DNA from: Pararoseomonas sp. SCSIO 73927
GTDB lineage: Bacteria; Pseudomonadota; Alphaproteobacteria; Acetobacterales; Acetobacteraceae
Length of the DNA stretch: 64,000 nucleotides
Direction: 5' to 3'
NCBI RefSeq assembly: GCF_037040815.1
Contig: NZ_CP146232.1
Span: 1 to 64,000, forward strand
Positions 35,068-44,620 of the stretch are shown piece after piece. The first letter of the stretch is position 1, and the number at the start of each line of letters is the position of its first letter. Under the pieces are notes generated by a model. The model had not been told where the DNA came from. It did not search any database and saw only the letters and a list, made by a program, of their open reading frames with translations. Both the position numbers and the translations under genes were made by a program.

Positions 35068-35763
35068 GTGCTGACGCCCGAGGAATGGGGCGCGGTCCGG
35101 CTCAGCCTCTCCGTCGCCCTCCGCTCGGTCGCCTTCGGCCTCCCGCCCGCGGTGCTGGCGGCCTGGCTCCTCGCGCGCGGGCGCTTCCCCGGCCGCGCGC
35201 TGCTGGACGCGCTGGTGCACCTGCCGCTGGTGATGCCGCCCGTGGTCGTGGGCTGGCTCCTCCTCGTCACCTTCGGCGTGCGCGGCCCGGCGGGCGCGCT
35301 GCTGAACGAGTGGTTCGGGGTCCGCCTCGTCTTCACCACCGCCGGCGCCTCGCTCGCCACCGCCGTCATGTCCTTCCCCCTCATCGTGCGCGCCGTGCGC
35401 CTCTCGCTCGACGCGGTCGATCCCGGGCTGGAGGCGGCGGCGCGCAGCCTCGGCGCCGGTCCGATCGACCGCTTCGTCACCGTCACCCTGCCGCTGATCG
35501 CGCCGGGCATCCTCTCCGGCGCCATCACCGCCTTCGCCGCGGGGCTGGGGGAGTTCGGCGCCGTGATCACCTTCGCCTCGAACATCCCCGGAGAGACGCA
35601 GACCCTGCCGCTGGCCATCTACAGCGCCACCCAGACACCGGGCGGGGAGGCGACGGCCGCGAAGCTCGCCGCGGTCTCCCTCGTCCTCGCCGTCGCCGGC
35701 CTCCTGCTGGCCGACCTCGCCGGCCGCCGCCTCGCCACCCTCATCGGCCGCGCCCCGCGCTGA
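35068..35763 (+). CDS. modB: Molybdate ABC transporter, permease
   Basis: Integral membrane subunit with about five hydrophobic helices. The ABC permease EAA loop is EAAARSLGAGPIDRFVTVTLPL (~128-149; Glu, Ala, Ala, Gly). MPPVVVGWLLLV and the C-terminal LGEFGAVITFASNIPGETQTLPLAIY are typical of ModB. It starts with GTG directly after the modA stop (no gap) and its TGA overlaps the modC ATG by one base, so all three genes are coupled. Confidence 0.95.
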   Translation: MLTPEEWGAVRLSLSVALRSVAFGLPPAVLAAWLLARGRFPGRALLDALVHLPLVMPPVVVGWLLLVTFGVRGPAGALLNEWFGVRLVFTTAGASLATAVMSFPLIVRAVRLSLDAVDPGLEAAARSLGAGPIDRFVTVTLPLIAPGILSGAITAFAAGLGEFGAVITFASNIPGETQTLPLAIYSATQTPGGEATAAKLAAVSLVLAVAGLLLADLAGRRLATLIGRAPR

Positions 35764-36875
35764 TGCTGGACATCGCGCTGCGCCACCGCTTCCCCGGCTT
35801 CGCGCCCGGCTTCACGCTCGACGTCGCCTTCGCGGCGCCCACACCCGGCGTCACCGCCGTCTTCGGCCCCTCGGGCTGCGGCAAGTCCACCCTCCTCGCC
35901 GCCGTCGCCGGCCTGCTGCGCCCGGCGGAAGGCCGCGTGGCCCTGGACGGCACCGTGCTGCTGGACACCGCCGCGCGGGTGGAGATCCCCGCCGAGCGGC
36001 GGCGCTGCGGCGTGGTGTTCCAGGATTCCCGCCTCTTCCCGCACCTCTCCGTGGAGACGAACCTGCGCTACGGCCTGCGCCGCGCCCCGCGGCACGCGGA
36101 GGGGCCGGGCTTCGGGGAGGTGGTGGACCTCCTGGGCATCGCGCACCTCCTCTCCCGCCGCCCCGCCGCGCTCTCGGGCGGGGAGAGGCAGCGCGTCGCC
36201 CTCGGCCGCGCCCTCCTCTCCCGCCCGCGCCTGCTCCTGATGGACGAGCCGCTGGCCGCGCTGGACGCCCCCCGCCGCGCGGAGGTGCTGCCCTTCCTCG
36301 CCCGCGTCCGGGACCGCTTCCGCGCGCCGGTCCTCTACGTCACCCACGCGCTGGACGAGGTGGACCGCCTGGCCGACCACCTCGTGCTGATGGAGGCCGG
36401 CCGCGTCCTGGCCGCCGGCACGGTGGAGGCACTCTCGACCCGCGCGGACCTGCCCCTGCTCGCCGCGCGGCGCGATGCCGGCGCCCTCCTCCCGTGCAAC
36501 GTGCTGGAGCACGATCCCGCGCGCGGGCTGACCCGGCTCCGCTTCCCCGGCGGGGAGCTGCGCGTGCCCCTGCGCGAGGAGCCGCCCGGCACGGGGCTGC
36601 GCGTGCGCGTGCGGGCGCGCGACGTCTCCGTGGCCACGGAGGAGCCGCGCGGCCTCTCCGTGCAGAACGTCCTGCCCGTGCTGCTGGAATCCCTCGGCCC
36701 CGCCGCGCCGCACGAGGCGATGCTGCGCCTCCGCGCGGGGGAGGCCGTCCTCCTCGCGCGCGTCACCGACGACGCCGTGGCGCGCCTCGCGCTGCGGCCC
36801 GGCCAGCGCCTCTGGGCGCTGGTGAAGTCGGCCGCCTTCGCGGCCGCCAACCCCGCACAGGAGAACCCGCCATGA
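35763..36875 (+). CDS. modC: Molybdate ABC transporter, ATPase
   Basis: Nucleotide-binding subunit. Walker A GPSGCGKST is at 35-43, the Q-loop at VVFQDSRLFPHL, the ABC signature LSGGERQRVALGRAL at ~137-151 and Walker B LLLMDEPLAALD at ~158, with the switch His in VTHALDE. The C-terminal ~70 residues form a MOP/TOBE domain (RVRARDVSVATEEPRG, LPVLLESLGP) that binds molybdate and can regulate transport. The stop overlaps the start of the free molbindin gene (ATGA). Confidence 0.96.
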   Translation: MLDIALRHRFPGFAPGFTLDVAFAAPTPGVTAVFGPSGCGKSTLLAAVAGLLRPAEGRVALDGTVLLDTAARVEIPAERRRCGVVFQDSRLFPHLSVETNLRYGLRRAPRHAEGPGFGEVVDLLGIAHLLSRRPAALSGGERQRVALGRALLSRPRLLLMDEPLAALDAPRRAEVLPFLARVRDRFRAPVLYVTHALDEVDRLADHLVLMEAGRVLAAGTVEALSTRADLPLLAARRDAGALLPCNVLEHDPARGLTRLRFPGGELRVPLREEPPGTGLRVRVRARDVSVATEEPRGLSVQNVLPVLLESLGPAAPHEAMLRLRAGEAVLLARVTDDAVARLALRPGQRLWALVKSAAFAAANPAQENPP

Positions 36876-37081
36876 AGCTGTCCGCCCGCAACGTCCTGGC
36901 CGGAACCGTCGTCGCCGTCACCAAGGGCCAGACCACCGCCCATGTGCGGATCGAGGTCGCCGGCGGCGCCACGATCACCGCCTCCATCACCAACGAGGCG
37001 GTGGACGCGCTGGAGCTGAAGGTCGGCGACGAGGCCTCCGCGATCATCAAGGCCTCCGACGTCCTTGTCGGGAAAGGCTGA
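36872..37081 (+). CDS. mop: Molbindin (single MOP domain protein)
   Basis: A 69-residue cytoplasmic molybdate-binding protein made of one MOP domain. The sequence starts MKLSARNVLAGTVVAVTKG and contains VRIEVAGGATITASITNEAVD and VGDEASAIIKASDVLVGK, which closely follow the Mop/ModG family. Such proteins assemble as hexamers that store molybdate. Its ATG overlaps the modC stop by 4 bases, so it is the fourth gene of the operon. It differs from the C-terminal MOP domain of ModC in being free-standing. Confidence 0.93.
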   Translation: MKLSARNVLAGTVVAVTKGQTTAHVRIEVAGGATITASITNEAVDALELKVGDEASAIIKASDVLVGKG

Positions 37082-37102
37082 CCCGCCCCTCCCCGCCCGC
37101 TT

Positions 37103-37128
37103 GCGCGGCGCCGCGAGTGGCGCCGCGC
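37103..37128 (+). terminator. Strong hairpin after the molybdate operon
   Basis: GCGCGGCGCC and GGCGCCGCGC form a perfect 10-base stem around loop GCGAGT, 21 bases after the mop stop. There is no T-run. It lies between the molybdate and chemosensory operons, where a terminator would be expected. Confidence 0.45.
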
Positions 37129-37231
37129 GCCCCGGCCCGGTAGGATCGTCGCAGGTCCCGCCCGTCCCTTCATGACGGCACCGCCCCGGCCAGGGGCGCG
37201 CCGGCGGGGCGGATGGGGGGCTGAGGCACAG

Positions 37232-39208
37232 ATGGCGCTGGTGAAGACAACCGAGCTGGCCGGGCGCGCGTCCGCCCGCGCCGCCGCGCCGTCCCCCCCG
37301 CCCTCCTCCGTGACGCCCGTGCCTGCCTCCCACACGCCAGCCCCCGGGCCGGCGGCTTCCCAGCCCCTGCCCCCGAGCCAGCGCCGCGCGCAGGAGCGCA
37401 GCCGCGCCCGGCGGGAGAAGGCGGCCGAGCGCATCGGCGCGGCGAGCGAGGAGCTGGCCGCCAGCATCACCCAGGCCGCCGCGGCCGCCGAGGAGCTGGG
37501 CCGCGCCCTGGCGCAGATCTCCTCCGCGGCGGAGGAGGCGGCCGGCGCCGCGCAGCAATCCCAAGGCAACATCGAATCCCTCGGCGCCGTCTTCGCCGGG
37601 GCGCGCGACCGGGCGGAGGAGTCGCAGCGCGGCACCGGGGCGCTGCAGGTCGCACTGGCCGAGCTGGGCGCGGGGATCGAGGCCACGGCCGCCGCCGTGG
37701 AGGACAACGCCGCCCGCCAGCTCCGCTCCGTGGAGGTGGTGGCGGCGCTGGAGGCGGGCGCCGCCCGCATCGGCGAGATCACCGCCACCGTCGGCGACAT
37801 CGCCGACCAAACGAACCTCCTCGCCCTCAACGCCGCCATCGAGGCCGCGCGCGCGGGCGATGGCGGCCGCGGCTTCGCCGTGGTGGCCGAGGAGGTGCGC
37901 GCCTTCGCCGAGAGCTCGGAGGCCAGCGCGCGCGAGGTGCAGGCGCTGGTCGCGGCGATCGGCGCGGAGGTGCGCGACGTCGCCGCCCGCATCCGCGCCG
38001 CCGCGGCCTCGGCGGAAGGCCAGGCGCGGGAGGGCCGCTCCACCGTCCTCGCGCTGGAGGAGGTGCGGGGCGCGATGGACGACATCGCGAAGGGCGCCCG
38101 CGCGATCCTCGCGGCCAGCGTGGAGGCCGAGGGCGCGGCGCGTGAGGCGCAGCGCGGCGCCGAGGGCGTGGCGAGCGCCGCCGAGGAGCAGTCCGCCGCC
38201 ACCGCGGAGGCGCAGCGCGCCGTGCAGCAGCAGGGTAGCGCGCTGGACGAGAGCCAGCGCACCGCCCAGACCCTGGCCGCGCTGGCGGAGAGCCTGCAGG
38301 CCGGCAACACCGCCTCCGCCGAGGCGGTCGCCTCCGCCGCCGAGGAACTCTCCGCCACGGTGCAGGAACTCTCCGGCGCGGCCGGGGAGATCAACACGGC
38401 GCTGGACCAGATCGGGCGCGGCGCCGCCATCCAGGCCGCGGCCACACAGCAGGCTGCCGCCTCCATGGCCGGGATCGAGCGCGCCGCCGCCGGCACCCGC
38501 GCCGCCGCCGCCGCCGCCGCCGCGCGGCTGGCCGAGCTCGCCCCCCGGCTGGAAGGGGGCCGCACGGCCCTCGCGACCCTCGGCGGGGGCATGGCGGCCG
38601 CCCTGGTGGAGACGCGGGCGCTGGCCGCGCTGATCGGCGGGCTGGAGGCGTCCGGCCGCCGGATGGAGAAGATCGTGGACTACATCGCGCTGGTGGCCGT
38701 GCAGACGAACATGCTCGCCGTCAGCGGCTCCGTGGAGGCCGCGCGGGCGGGGGAGGCGGGGCGCGGCTTCGCCACCGTCTCCACCGACATCCGCGCCCTG
38801 GCCCGCGACGCCGCGGCGCAGGCGGACCGCATGAAGGACGTGGTGCGCGACCTGCGCGACGGCGCGATGCGGGTGCGCGCCGAGCTGGAGGCCGTGGCCG
38901 CCGCCGGCGAGGGAGAGGCCGGGAAGGGCCGCGCCGTCCAGGGCCGCCTGGCCGCCGCCGCCGCCGGGCTGGGCGCGCTGCGCGCCGGCTCCGGCGAGGT
39001 CCTTGCGGGGACGGAGCGGGTGCTGGACGCCGTGCAGGAGGTGCTCTCCGGCACGCGGCAGATCGCCGCGGCGGCCGATGCGGCCAGCGCCGCCGCCGCC
39101 CAGGCCTCCACCGCCGCCGGGGAGCAGGCCCGCGGCGCGGAGGACCTGGCCGCCGCCATCGAGGAGATTGCGAGCCTCGCCGACGAGCTGCGGCTGGCGG
39201 AAGGCTGA
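37232..39208 (+). CDS. Soluble methyl-accepting chemotaxis-type protein with two hairpin tips
   Basis: A cytoplasmic receptor with no transmembrane segment and no recognised sensor domain. A Pro-rich ~70-residue N-terminus leads into long Ala/Glu-rich coiled coil. The conserved receptor tip that binds CheA and CheW occurs twice: [20 protein letters not shown] at ~189 and the divergent [20 protein letters not shown] at ~487. Each is followed by GRGFAVV or GRGFATV. Many Glu/Ala heptads could be methylated by the CheR/CheB encoded next door. The start ATG 37232 has GAGG seven bases before it. It heads an operon with cheW, cheB, cheR and cheA. The second tip may be a duplicate or a partner-binding variant. 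Confidence 0.88.
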   Translation: MALVKTTELAGRASARAAAPSPPPSSVTPVPASHTPAPGPAASQPLPPSQRRAQERSRARREKAAERIGAASEELAASITQAAAAAEELGRALAQISSAAEEAAGAAQQSQGNIESLGAVFAGARDRAEESQRGTGALQVALAELGAGIEATAAAVEDNAARQLRSVEVVAALEAGAARIGEITATVGDIADQTNLLALNAAIEAARAGDGGRGFAVVAEEVRAFAESSEASAREVQALVAAIGAEVRDVAARIRAAAASAEGQAREGRSTVLALEEVRGAMDDIAKGARAILAASVEAEGAAREAQRGAEGVASAAEEQSAATAEAQRAVQQQGSALDESQRTAQTLAALAESLQAGNTASAEAVASAAEELSATVQELSGAAGEINTALDQIGRGAAIQAAATQQAAASMAGIERAAAGTRAAAAAAAARLAELAPRLEGGRTALATLGGGMAAALVETRALAALIGGLEASGRRMEKIVDYIALVAVQTNMLAVSGSVEAARAGEAGRGFATVSTDIRALARDAAAQADRMKDVVRDLRDGAMRVRAELEAVAAAGEGEAGKGRAVQGRLAAAAAGLGALRAGSGEVLAGTERVLDAVQEVLSGTRQIAAAADAASAAAAQASTAAGEQARGAEDLAAAIEEIASLADELRLAEG

Positions 39209-39212
39209 GCGG

Positions 39213-40622
39213 GTGGCCGGGGCGGAGGTCCTGACCGTCCGCGCGGGCGGGGAGGCGCTGGCGCTGCCCGCCCCCCTGGTGCGGGAGGTGCTGCGCCCCG
39301 CCCCGCTCACCCGGATCCCCCACGCTCCGCCGGCCCTGCTCGGCCTCTCCGGCCTGCGCGGCGCCGTCATGCCCGTCCTCTCCCTTGCGCGCCTGCTGGG
39401 CAAGGAGGAGGGCGCACCCTCCCCCGCCGCGCGGGTGGTGGTGGCAGGAGGGGAGGCGCCCTTCGGCTTGATGGTGGAGGAGGTCTCTCGCCTCGGCCCC
39501 GCGGGGGAAGCGCGCGCCATCGACCTGCCCGCCCTGCTGGCCCGCGACTTCGGCGCGGCCCGCTCCCCGGCCGCACTACGTCCTTCCGCCACCCCCCGCC
39601 CCGCGCCGGCGGCGGAGCCGGAAGGTTCAAGTGTCGCGCTCCTCGCCTTCACCCTTGCCGGCCGGGACCATGCCCTGCCACTGGAGCGGGTGCTGGAGGT
39701 GGCGCGCCTGCCCGTCGAGATGACGGCCCTGCCCCGCACGGAGGAGGCGATGCTCGGCGTCGTCCCCTTCCGCGGCGGGCTGCTACCCCTCGTCTGCCCC
39801 CGCGCGCTGCTGGGGCTTCGGCCGGGGCCGGGCGCGGGCCTGGCGGGGGCGCGGCTGGTGGTGGTGCGGCTGGGGCACCTCCCCGTGGGGCTGGTCGTCG
39901 ATTCCCTGCGCGCCGTCCTGCACCTGCCGCCATCGGCCCTTGCCCCGGTGCCCGCGATCCTCTCCCGCGGGATGGGGGAGGCGCGGGTGGAGGCGATCGC
40001 GCGGACCGGCGATGGCCGGCTCGTCACCGTCCTCTCCCCGGACGGCCTCTTCGACGAGGCGACCACGGCGCGGCTGCTCGCCGGCGCCCGCCCGGAAGGG
40101 GACGTGGCGCCGGAACTGGGGGCGGCGGAGCGCTTCCTCCTCTTCCGCCTGGGCGGGGAGAGCTACGGCCTGCCCGTCGCGGCCGTGGAGGAGGTGGCGC
40201 GCCGCCCGAAGCGCCTGTCCCGCCTCCCCCGTGCGCCGCGCTTCGTCGCCGGCGCCATGACGCTGCGCGGCACCGTCCTGCCCGTCATCGACGGGCCTCT
40301 CCGCTTCGGCGCGCGTGCCGAAACGGGCCTTGCGGGCCTCGTCGTGGTGATCGGGGCGGGCGGGATGCGCGCCGGCCTGGCGGTGGACGCGGTCTCGGAG
40401 GTGCTGCCGATCGCCACCGCGGAGATCCACCCCGCCCCGGCGCTGCCCCCCGGCGGCGCGGATGCCTTCGCCCGCGTGGCGCGGGTGGGGCCGGAGGGCC
40501 GGATGCTCCCCCTCGTCGATCCCCACCGCCTGCTGGAAGCCGCCGGCCACGACCTGCTGGCCGCCGCGGCCGGGGGCGGCGCGGAGGCGGGAAGTGGCAC
40601 GAAGGCTGGGCCCGCCCCGTGA
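39213..40622 (+). CDS. Chemotaxis coupling protein with three tandem CheW domains
   Basis: A 469-residue protein in which three CheW/SH3-like folds follow each other: ~3-105 (LTVRAGGEALALPAPLVREV), ~142-285 (LLAFTLAGRDHALPLERVLE) and ~305-455 (FLLFRLGGESYGLPVAAVEE). Each has the CheW pattern of strand-VxxxVxE-GxxxLRGxxxPVxxL (LLGLSGLRGAVMPVLSL, and GAMTLRGTVLPVID). Ordinary CheW is ~160 residues with one fold. Multiple CheW domains are known from other chemosensory arrays, where they bridge receptors and CheA. The GTG start follows the receptor stop by 4 bases, and the stop overlaps the cheB start. Confidence 0.92.
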   Translation: MAGAEVLTVRAGGEALALPAPLVREVLRPAPLTRIPHAPPALLGLSGLRGAVMPVLSLARLLGKEEGAPSPAARVVVAGGEAPFGLMVEEVSRLGPAGEARAIDLPALLARDFGAARSPAALRPSATPRPAPAAEPEGSSVALLAFTLAGRDHALPLERVLEVARLPVEMTALPRTEEAMLGVVPFRGGLLPLVCPRALLGLRPGPGAGLAGARLVVVRLGHLPVGLVVDSLRAVLHLPPSALAPVPAILSRGMGEARVEAIARTGDGRLVTVLSPDGLFDEATTARLLAGARPEGDVAPELGAAERFLLFRLGGESYGLPVAAVEEVARRPKRLSRLPRAPRFVAGAMTLRGTVLPVIDGPLRFGARAETGLAGLVVVIGAGGMRAGLAVDAVSEVLPIATAEIHPAPALPPGGADAFARVARVGPEGRMLPLVDPHRLLEAAGHDLLAAAAGGGAEAGSGTKAGPAP

Positions 40623-41728
40623 CGCGCGTCCTCGTCGTCGATGATTCCGCGCTGATGCGCCGGCTGCTGGGCGGGGTGCTCCGTGCCGGCGGCTTCGAGG
40701 TGTCCTTCGCGCGGGACGGGGTGGAGGCGCTCGAGGCGATCGCCGCGGACCCGCCGGACGTGGTGACGATGGACGTGCAGATGCCCCGCATGGACGGGCT
40801 GGCCGCGCTCGACCGCATCATGCTGGAGCATCCCGTGCCGGTGGTGATGCTCTCCTCCCTCACCGATGCGGGCGCGGAGGCGACGCTGGAAGCGCTGCGC
40901 CTGGGCGCGGTGGACTTCCTTCCCAAGCCCGCCGGTGCCGCCTCTCTCTCCATCGACGAGCTGGCGCCGCTGCTGCTGGAAAAGCTGCGCGCGGCCGCGG
41001 GCGCGCGGCTTCGGCGAAGCCACCGGCTGACGGAGCGCGTGCGGCTGCGCGCCGGCCTGCCCCCCGCGCCGCGCCCGGCCGCCCCTGCCCTCCTCCACGC
41101 CCCGGCCCAAAGCCCCATCCCGGCCGGGCTGCCCGACGCGGTACCGCCGGGCGACCCGCCGGGGATCGTCCTCGTCGGCTGCTCCACCGGCGGCCCGCCG
41201 GCGCTGGACGCGCTGCTGGAACCCCTGCCCGCGAACTTTCCCTGGCCCGTGGTGATCGCCCAGCACATGCCTGCCGGCTTCACCGCCGCCCTGGCCCGGC
41301 GGCTGGACAAGAACTGCGCCCTGGCTGTGGAGGAGGTCTCCCGCCCCGTCCGGCTGCTGCCCGGCCACGCCTATATCGGGCGGGGCGATGCAGACCTCAT
41401 CCTCGGGCGCCGCCCCGCGGGGGTGGTGGCCATGGCCGCCCCGTCCGCCCCGGAGCACCGCTGGCACCCCAGCGCGGACCGCTTGGTGGACAGCGCCCTG
41501 GCCCTGATGCCCGCCGAGCGGCTGGTGGGCGTGCTGATGACGGGGATGGGCGACGACGGCGCGGCCGCCATGGCCCGGCTGCGCGCCGCCGGCGGCCACA
41601 CGGTGGCGGAGGCGGAGGAGACGGCGGTGGTCTGGGGCATGCCCGGCGCGCTGGTGCGGGCGGGCGGCGCCTCGGCCGTGGTCCCGCTCGGCGGCATCGC
41701 CGCCGCGCTGCGGGGGTGGCTGGCGTGA
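40619..41728 (+). CDS. cheB: Chemotaxis response regulator / protein-glutamate methylesterase
   Basis: The receiver domain (1-120) has phosphoacceptor Asp52 (MDVQMPRMDG), acidic Asp8/Asp9 and Lys103 (FLPKPAG). After a Pro-rich linker, the methylesterase domain (~182-369) has the catalytic Ser189 (GCSTGGPPA), His216 (AQHMPAGF) and Asp312 (TGMGDDGA). It demethylates or deamidates receptor glutamates. The GTG start overlaps the preceding stop as GTGA, and the same arrangement recurs at its own end with cheR. Confidence 0.96.
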   Translation: MTRVLVVDDSALMRRLLGGVLRAGGFEVSFARDGVEALEAIAADPPDVVTMDVQMPRMDGLAALDRIMLEHPVPVVMLSSLTDAGAEATLEALRLGAVDFLPKPAGAASLSIDELAPLLLEKLRAAAGARLRRSHRLTERVRLRAGLPPAPRPAAPALLHAPAQSPIPAGLPDAVPPGDPPGIVLVGCSTGGPPALDALLEPLPANFPWPVVIAQHMPAGFTAALARRLDKNCALAVEEVSRPVRLLPGHAYIGRGDADLILGRRPAGVVAMAAPSAPEHRWHPSADRLVDSALALMPAERLVGVLMTGMGDDGAAAMARLRAAGGHTVAEAEETAVVWGMPGALVRAGGASAVVPLGGIAAALRGWLA

Positions 41729-42618
41729 GCGGCCCCACATCCGGTCCAGCGGCTGGTCCCGTGGGCAGCCTCCCGGAGGGTCCGGGCAACGACCCCGTCC
41801 TGGCGCCGGAGGATCTTCGGCGTGTCTGCGACTTCGTCTACCGACGCACCGGGATGCTCTACGGCGAGAGCAAGCGCTACTACATCGAGCGCCGCGTCGC
41901 GCAGCGGATGGAGCGCACGGGCACCGCTTCCTTCGCCGCCTATATGGGCCTGCTGCGCGGCAGCCCCGCGGAGGCGGAGCGGCTGGTGAACAGCTTCACC
42001 GTCAACGAGACCTACTTCTACCGGGAGGAGCACCAGCTCCGCGCCCTCTCCCGCGCCATCCTGCCGGAGATCGTCGCCCGGCGCGGCCCGGGCGACCGGG
42101 TGCGGATCTGGTCCATCCCCTGCTCCAGCGGGGAGGAGCCCTACTCCGTCGCCATCTGGCTGCTGGAGAACTGGCCGATGGTCGATGCCTACAACATCGA
42201 GATCCTCGGCTCCGACATCGACACGGACGCGCTCGCGGCCGCGGCAGAGGGAGTCTATGCCGGCCGCGCCCTCTCCCGCCTGCCGCCCGACCTGCTCGAC
42301 CGCTACTTCGAGCCGGCGCAGGACGGCGGGCGCCGGATCATCGCGGACCTGCGCGAGTCCGTGCGCCTCACCTCCGCAAACCTCGTCGATCCCGCGAGCA
42401 TGGCTGCGGAAGGCCGGTTCGACGTGATCCTCTGCCGCAACGTCCTCATCTACTTCGACGAGGCCTCCCGCGCCGAGGCCGCGCGCAACCTGCACGCCGC
42501 CCTCGCCCCCGGCGGCTTCCTTCTCCTCGGCCATACGGAATCCATGGGCCGGATCGCCGAGGGCTTCACCACGCGCCGCTTCGACGACGCCGTGGTCCAC
42601 CAGAGGGCGCCATCGTGA
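41725..42618 (+). CDS. cheR: Chemotaxis protein-glutamate O-methyltransferase
   Basis: SAM-dependent methyltransferase that methylates receptor glutamates. The N-terminal helical domain (~20-85; CDFVYRRTGMLYGESKRYYIERR) and the segment NETYFYREEHQL lead to the SAM site IWSIPCSSGEEPYSVAIWLLE. Further family motifs are GSDIDTDAL and DVILCRNVLIYFDEASRAEAA. The 297-residue length is typical. GTG 41725 overlaps the cheB stop. GTG 41716 is an in-frame alternative. Confidence 0.96.
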   Translation: MSGPTSGPAAGPVGSLPEGPGNDPVLAPEDLRRVCDFVYRRTGMLYGESKRYYIERRVAQRMERTGTASFAAYMGLLRGSPAEAERLVNSFTVNETYFYREEHQLRALSRAILPEIVARRGPGDRVRIWSIPCSSGEEPYSVAIWLLENWPMVDAYNIEILGSDIDTDALAAAAEGVYAGRALSRLPPDLLDRYFEPAQDGGRRIIADLRESVRLTSANLVDPASMAAEGRFDVILCRNVLIYFDEASRAEAARNLHAALAPGGFLLLGHTESMGRIAEGFTTRRFDDAVVHQRAPS

Positions 42619-42640
42619 GCACCATCATCAGTAGGGGCGC

Positions 42641-44620
42641 ATGAGCGAGCTGCTGGAGCAGTTCCTGGTGGAGTCGCGGGAGCTGGTGCAGGCCGCGGCC
42701 GACGACCTACTGGCGCTGGAGCGCGCGCCGGGCGACCCCGCGCGGCTGGACGGGGCGTTCCGCGCCGTTCACACGCTGAAGGGCTCCGTCGCCCTCTTCG
42801 ACCTCGCGCCGCTGGGCGCTGCGCTGCACGCCGGGGAGGACCTTCTGGAGGCGCTGCGCCGCGGCGCCGCCGCACCGGACCGGGCGGCGATGGACACCCT
42901 CCTCGCCCTCGTCGGGGCGGGCGAGGCCTGGATCGAGGCCTTCGCCGCCGACGGCCACCTGCCCGAGGCGGCGGAGGCGGAAGGGCGCGCGCTGGAGGCC
43001 GCGCTGCGCGCCCGCCTGCCGGGCGCCGTGCCGGCGGCGACCGCCCCGCCGCTCGCCCCACCCTTCGTTCTGATGGGCGCCGCCTCCCCGGACTGGCTAC
43101 CCACCCTGATGGAGCGGGAGGCGGCGGCAATCGCCCGGGCGCAGGCGGAGGGGAAGGCCCTCACCGCCCTGCGCTACGTTCCCACGGCGGACTGCTTCTT
43201 CCTCGGCGACGACCCGGTGGCGATCCTCCGCGCCCTGCCCGGCCCCGTCGCGCTCCACATCGCCCCGCGCGAGCCCTGGCCGGCCGAGGGGCCGGACCCC
43301 TTCACCTGCAACCTCGTGATCGAGGCTCTTTTCGCCGCGCCGGAGGCCGCGCTCCGCCAGGTCCTTCGCCTCGTCGCGGACGCGGTGGCGCTCGCGCCCG
43401 TCCCCTTCGCCGCGGCTGTCCCGGCGGCCGCGCCGCGCGGGCTGCGCGTGGATTCCGGCCGCGTGGACGCGCTGGTGGACCTGGCGGGGGAGTTGGTGGT
43501 GGCCCGGAACGGCCTCGCCCACCTCGTCGCCGCACCGGGCGTGGAGGACCCCGCCCTGGCCCGCGCCCTGGCCGAGAGCGCGGCCGGCCTCGGCCGCCTG
43601 GCGGAGCGGCTGCACCGCGGCGCCCTCGGCCTGCGCCTCGTGCCGCTCGGCCGCGCCTTCGCCCGCCTGCCGCGCCTGGCGCGGGAGACCGCGGGGGCGC
43701 TGGGCAAGGAGGTCGCCCTCACCGTGCTGGGGGAGGGCGTGGAGGTCGACCGCATCGTGGTGGACGGCCTTTCCGACCCGCTGCTGCACCTGCTGCGCAA
43801 CGCGATCGACCACGGGATCGAGCCCGCCGCGGCGCGGGAGGCCGCCGGCAAGCCGCGCGCGGGCCGGATCACCCTTTCCGCCGCGCGGGAGGATGGCGGG
43901 ATCGCCGTCACCCTCTCGGACGACGGTGCCGGCATGGACCCGGCCCGCCTGCGCGAAGTGGCGAGGGCGCGCGGCGTGGCGGACCCGGCCGCCATCGACG
44001 TGATGGACGACCGCGAGGCGCTGGACCTCGTCTTCCGCCCGGGCTTCTCCACCGCCGGCGCCGTCACCGCGATCTCCGGCCGCGGGGTGGGCATGGACGC
44101 GGTGCGCGCGGCGGTGGAGGCCCTCGGCGGGCGCGTCGCGCTCACCAGCACCCCGGGCGCGGGCACCACCGTCCGCCTCCTCCTGCCCGGCGGCGCGGCG
44201 GTGACGGGGGTGCTGACCCTTCGCGCGGGCGGCGAACTCTACGGCATCCCCGCGGAGGCGGTGGCCGAGACGGCGCGCGTGCCGGCCGCTTCCCTCCGCC
44301 CGGTGGGCGCGGGGGAGGCGCTGGTGCTGCGCGGCCGCACCCTGCCCGTGCTGCGCCTCGCCGCGCTGCTGGGGCTGGTGCCGGCCCCGCGCGGCGCCAC
44401 CGCCCGCCTTCTCGTCACCGGCGGGGGCGCGGAGGCGGTGGCGCTGGAGGTGGAGGGCTTCGGCGAGAGGCTGGACGTGCTGCTGCGCCCGCCGCAGGGC
44501 CTGCTGCGCGGCCTGCCCGGCCTGGCGGGCACGGCGCTGCTGGGCGACGGCAGCGCCCTGCTGGTGCTGGACGTGCCGGGGCTCCTCGCAAGGGTGGAAG
44601 CAAGGACGGGGTCGGCATGA
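42641..44620 (+). CDS. cheA: Chemotaxis histidine kinase CheA
   Basis: The N-terminal HPt domain carries phosphoacceptor His44 (AFRAVHTLKGS). A ~150-residue linker region (~130-260) of unusual sequence follows where P2 would be. Then come the dimerisation domain (~265-340), the HATPase domain (N box LLRNAIDHGIE at ~385, G1 DDGAGMD, G2 GRGVGMDAV) and a C-terminal CheW-like regulatory domain (~520-659). There is no C-terminal receiver. It phosphorylates CheB and the downstream CheY. Its stop overlaps the next start (ATGA). Confidence 0.96.
   Translation: MSELLEQFLVESRELVQAAADDLLALERAPGDPARLDGAFRAVHTLKGSVALFDLAPLGAALHAGEDLLEALRRGAAAPDRAAMDTLLALVGAGEAWIEAFAADGHLPEAAEAEGRALEAALRARLPGAVPAATAPPLAPPFVLMGAASPDWLPTLMEREAAAIARAQAEGKALTALRYVPTADCFFLGDDPVAILRALPGPVALHIAPREPWPAEGPDPFTCNLVIEALFAAPEAALRQVLRLVADAVALAPVPFAAAVPAAAPRGLRVDSGRVDALVDLAGELVVARNGLAHLVAAPGVEDPALARALAESAAGLGRLAERLHRGALGLRLVPLGRAFARLPRLARETAGALGKEVALTVLGEGVEVDRIVVDGLSDPLLHLLRNAIDHGIEPAAAREAAGKPRAGRITLSAAREDGGIAVTLSDDGAGMDPARLREVARARGVADPAAIDVMDDREALDLVFRPGFSTAGAVTAISGRGVGMDAVRAAVEALGGRVALTSTPGAGTTVRLLLPGGAAVTGVLTLRAGGELYGIPAEAVAETARVPAASLRPVGAGEALVLRGRTLPVLRLAALLGLVPAPRGATARLLVTGGGAEAVALEVEGFGERLDVLLRPPQGLLRGLPGLAGTALLGDGSALLVLDVPGLLARVEARTGSA

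Noticed and set aside
36335..40066. 1243-codon minus-strand ORF opposite modC, mop, the receptor gene and cheW
   Set aside because: It spans several clear plus-strand genes, has low-complexity Arg/Ala/Gly/Ser content and no domain.
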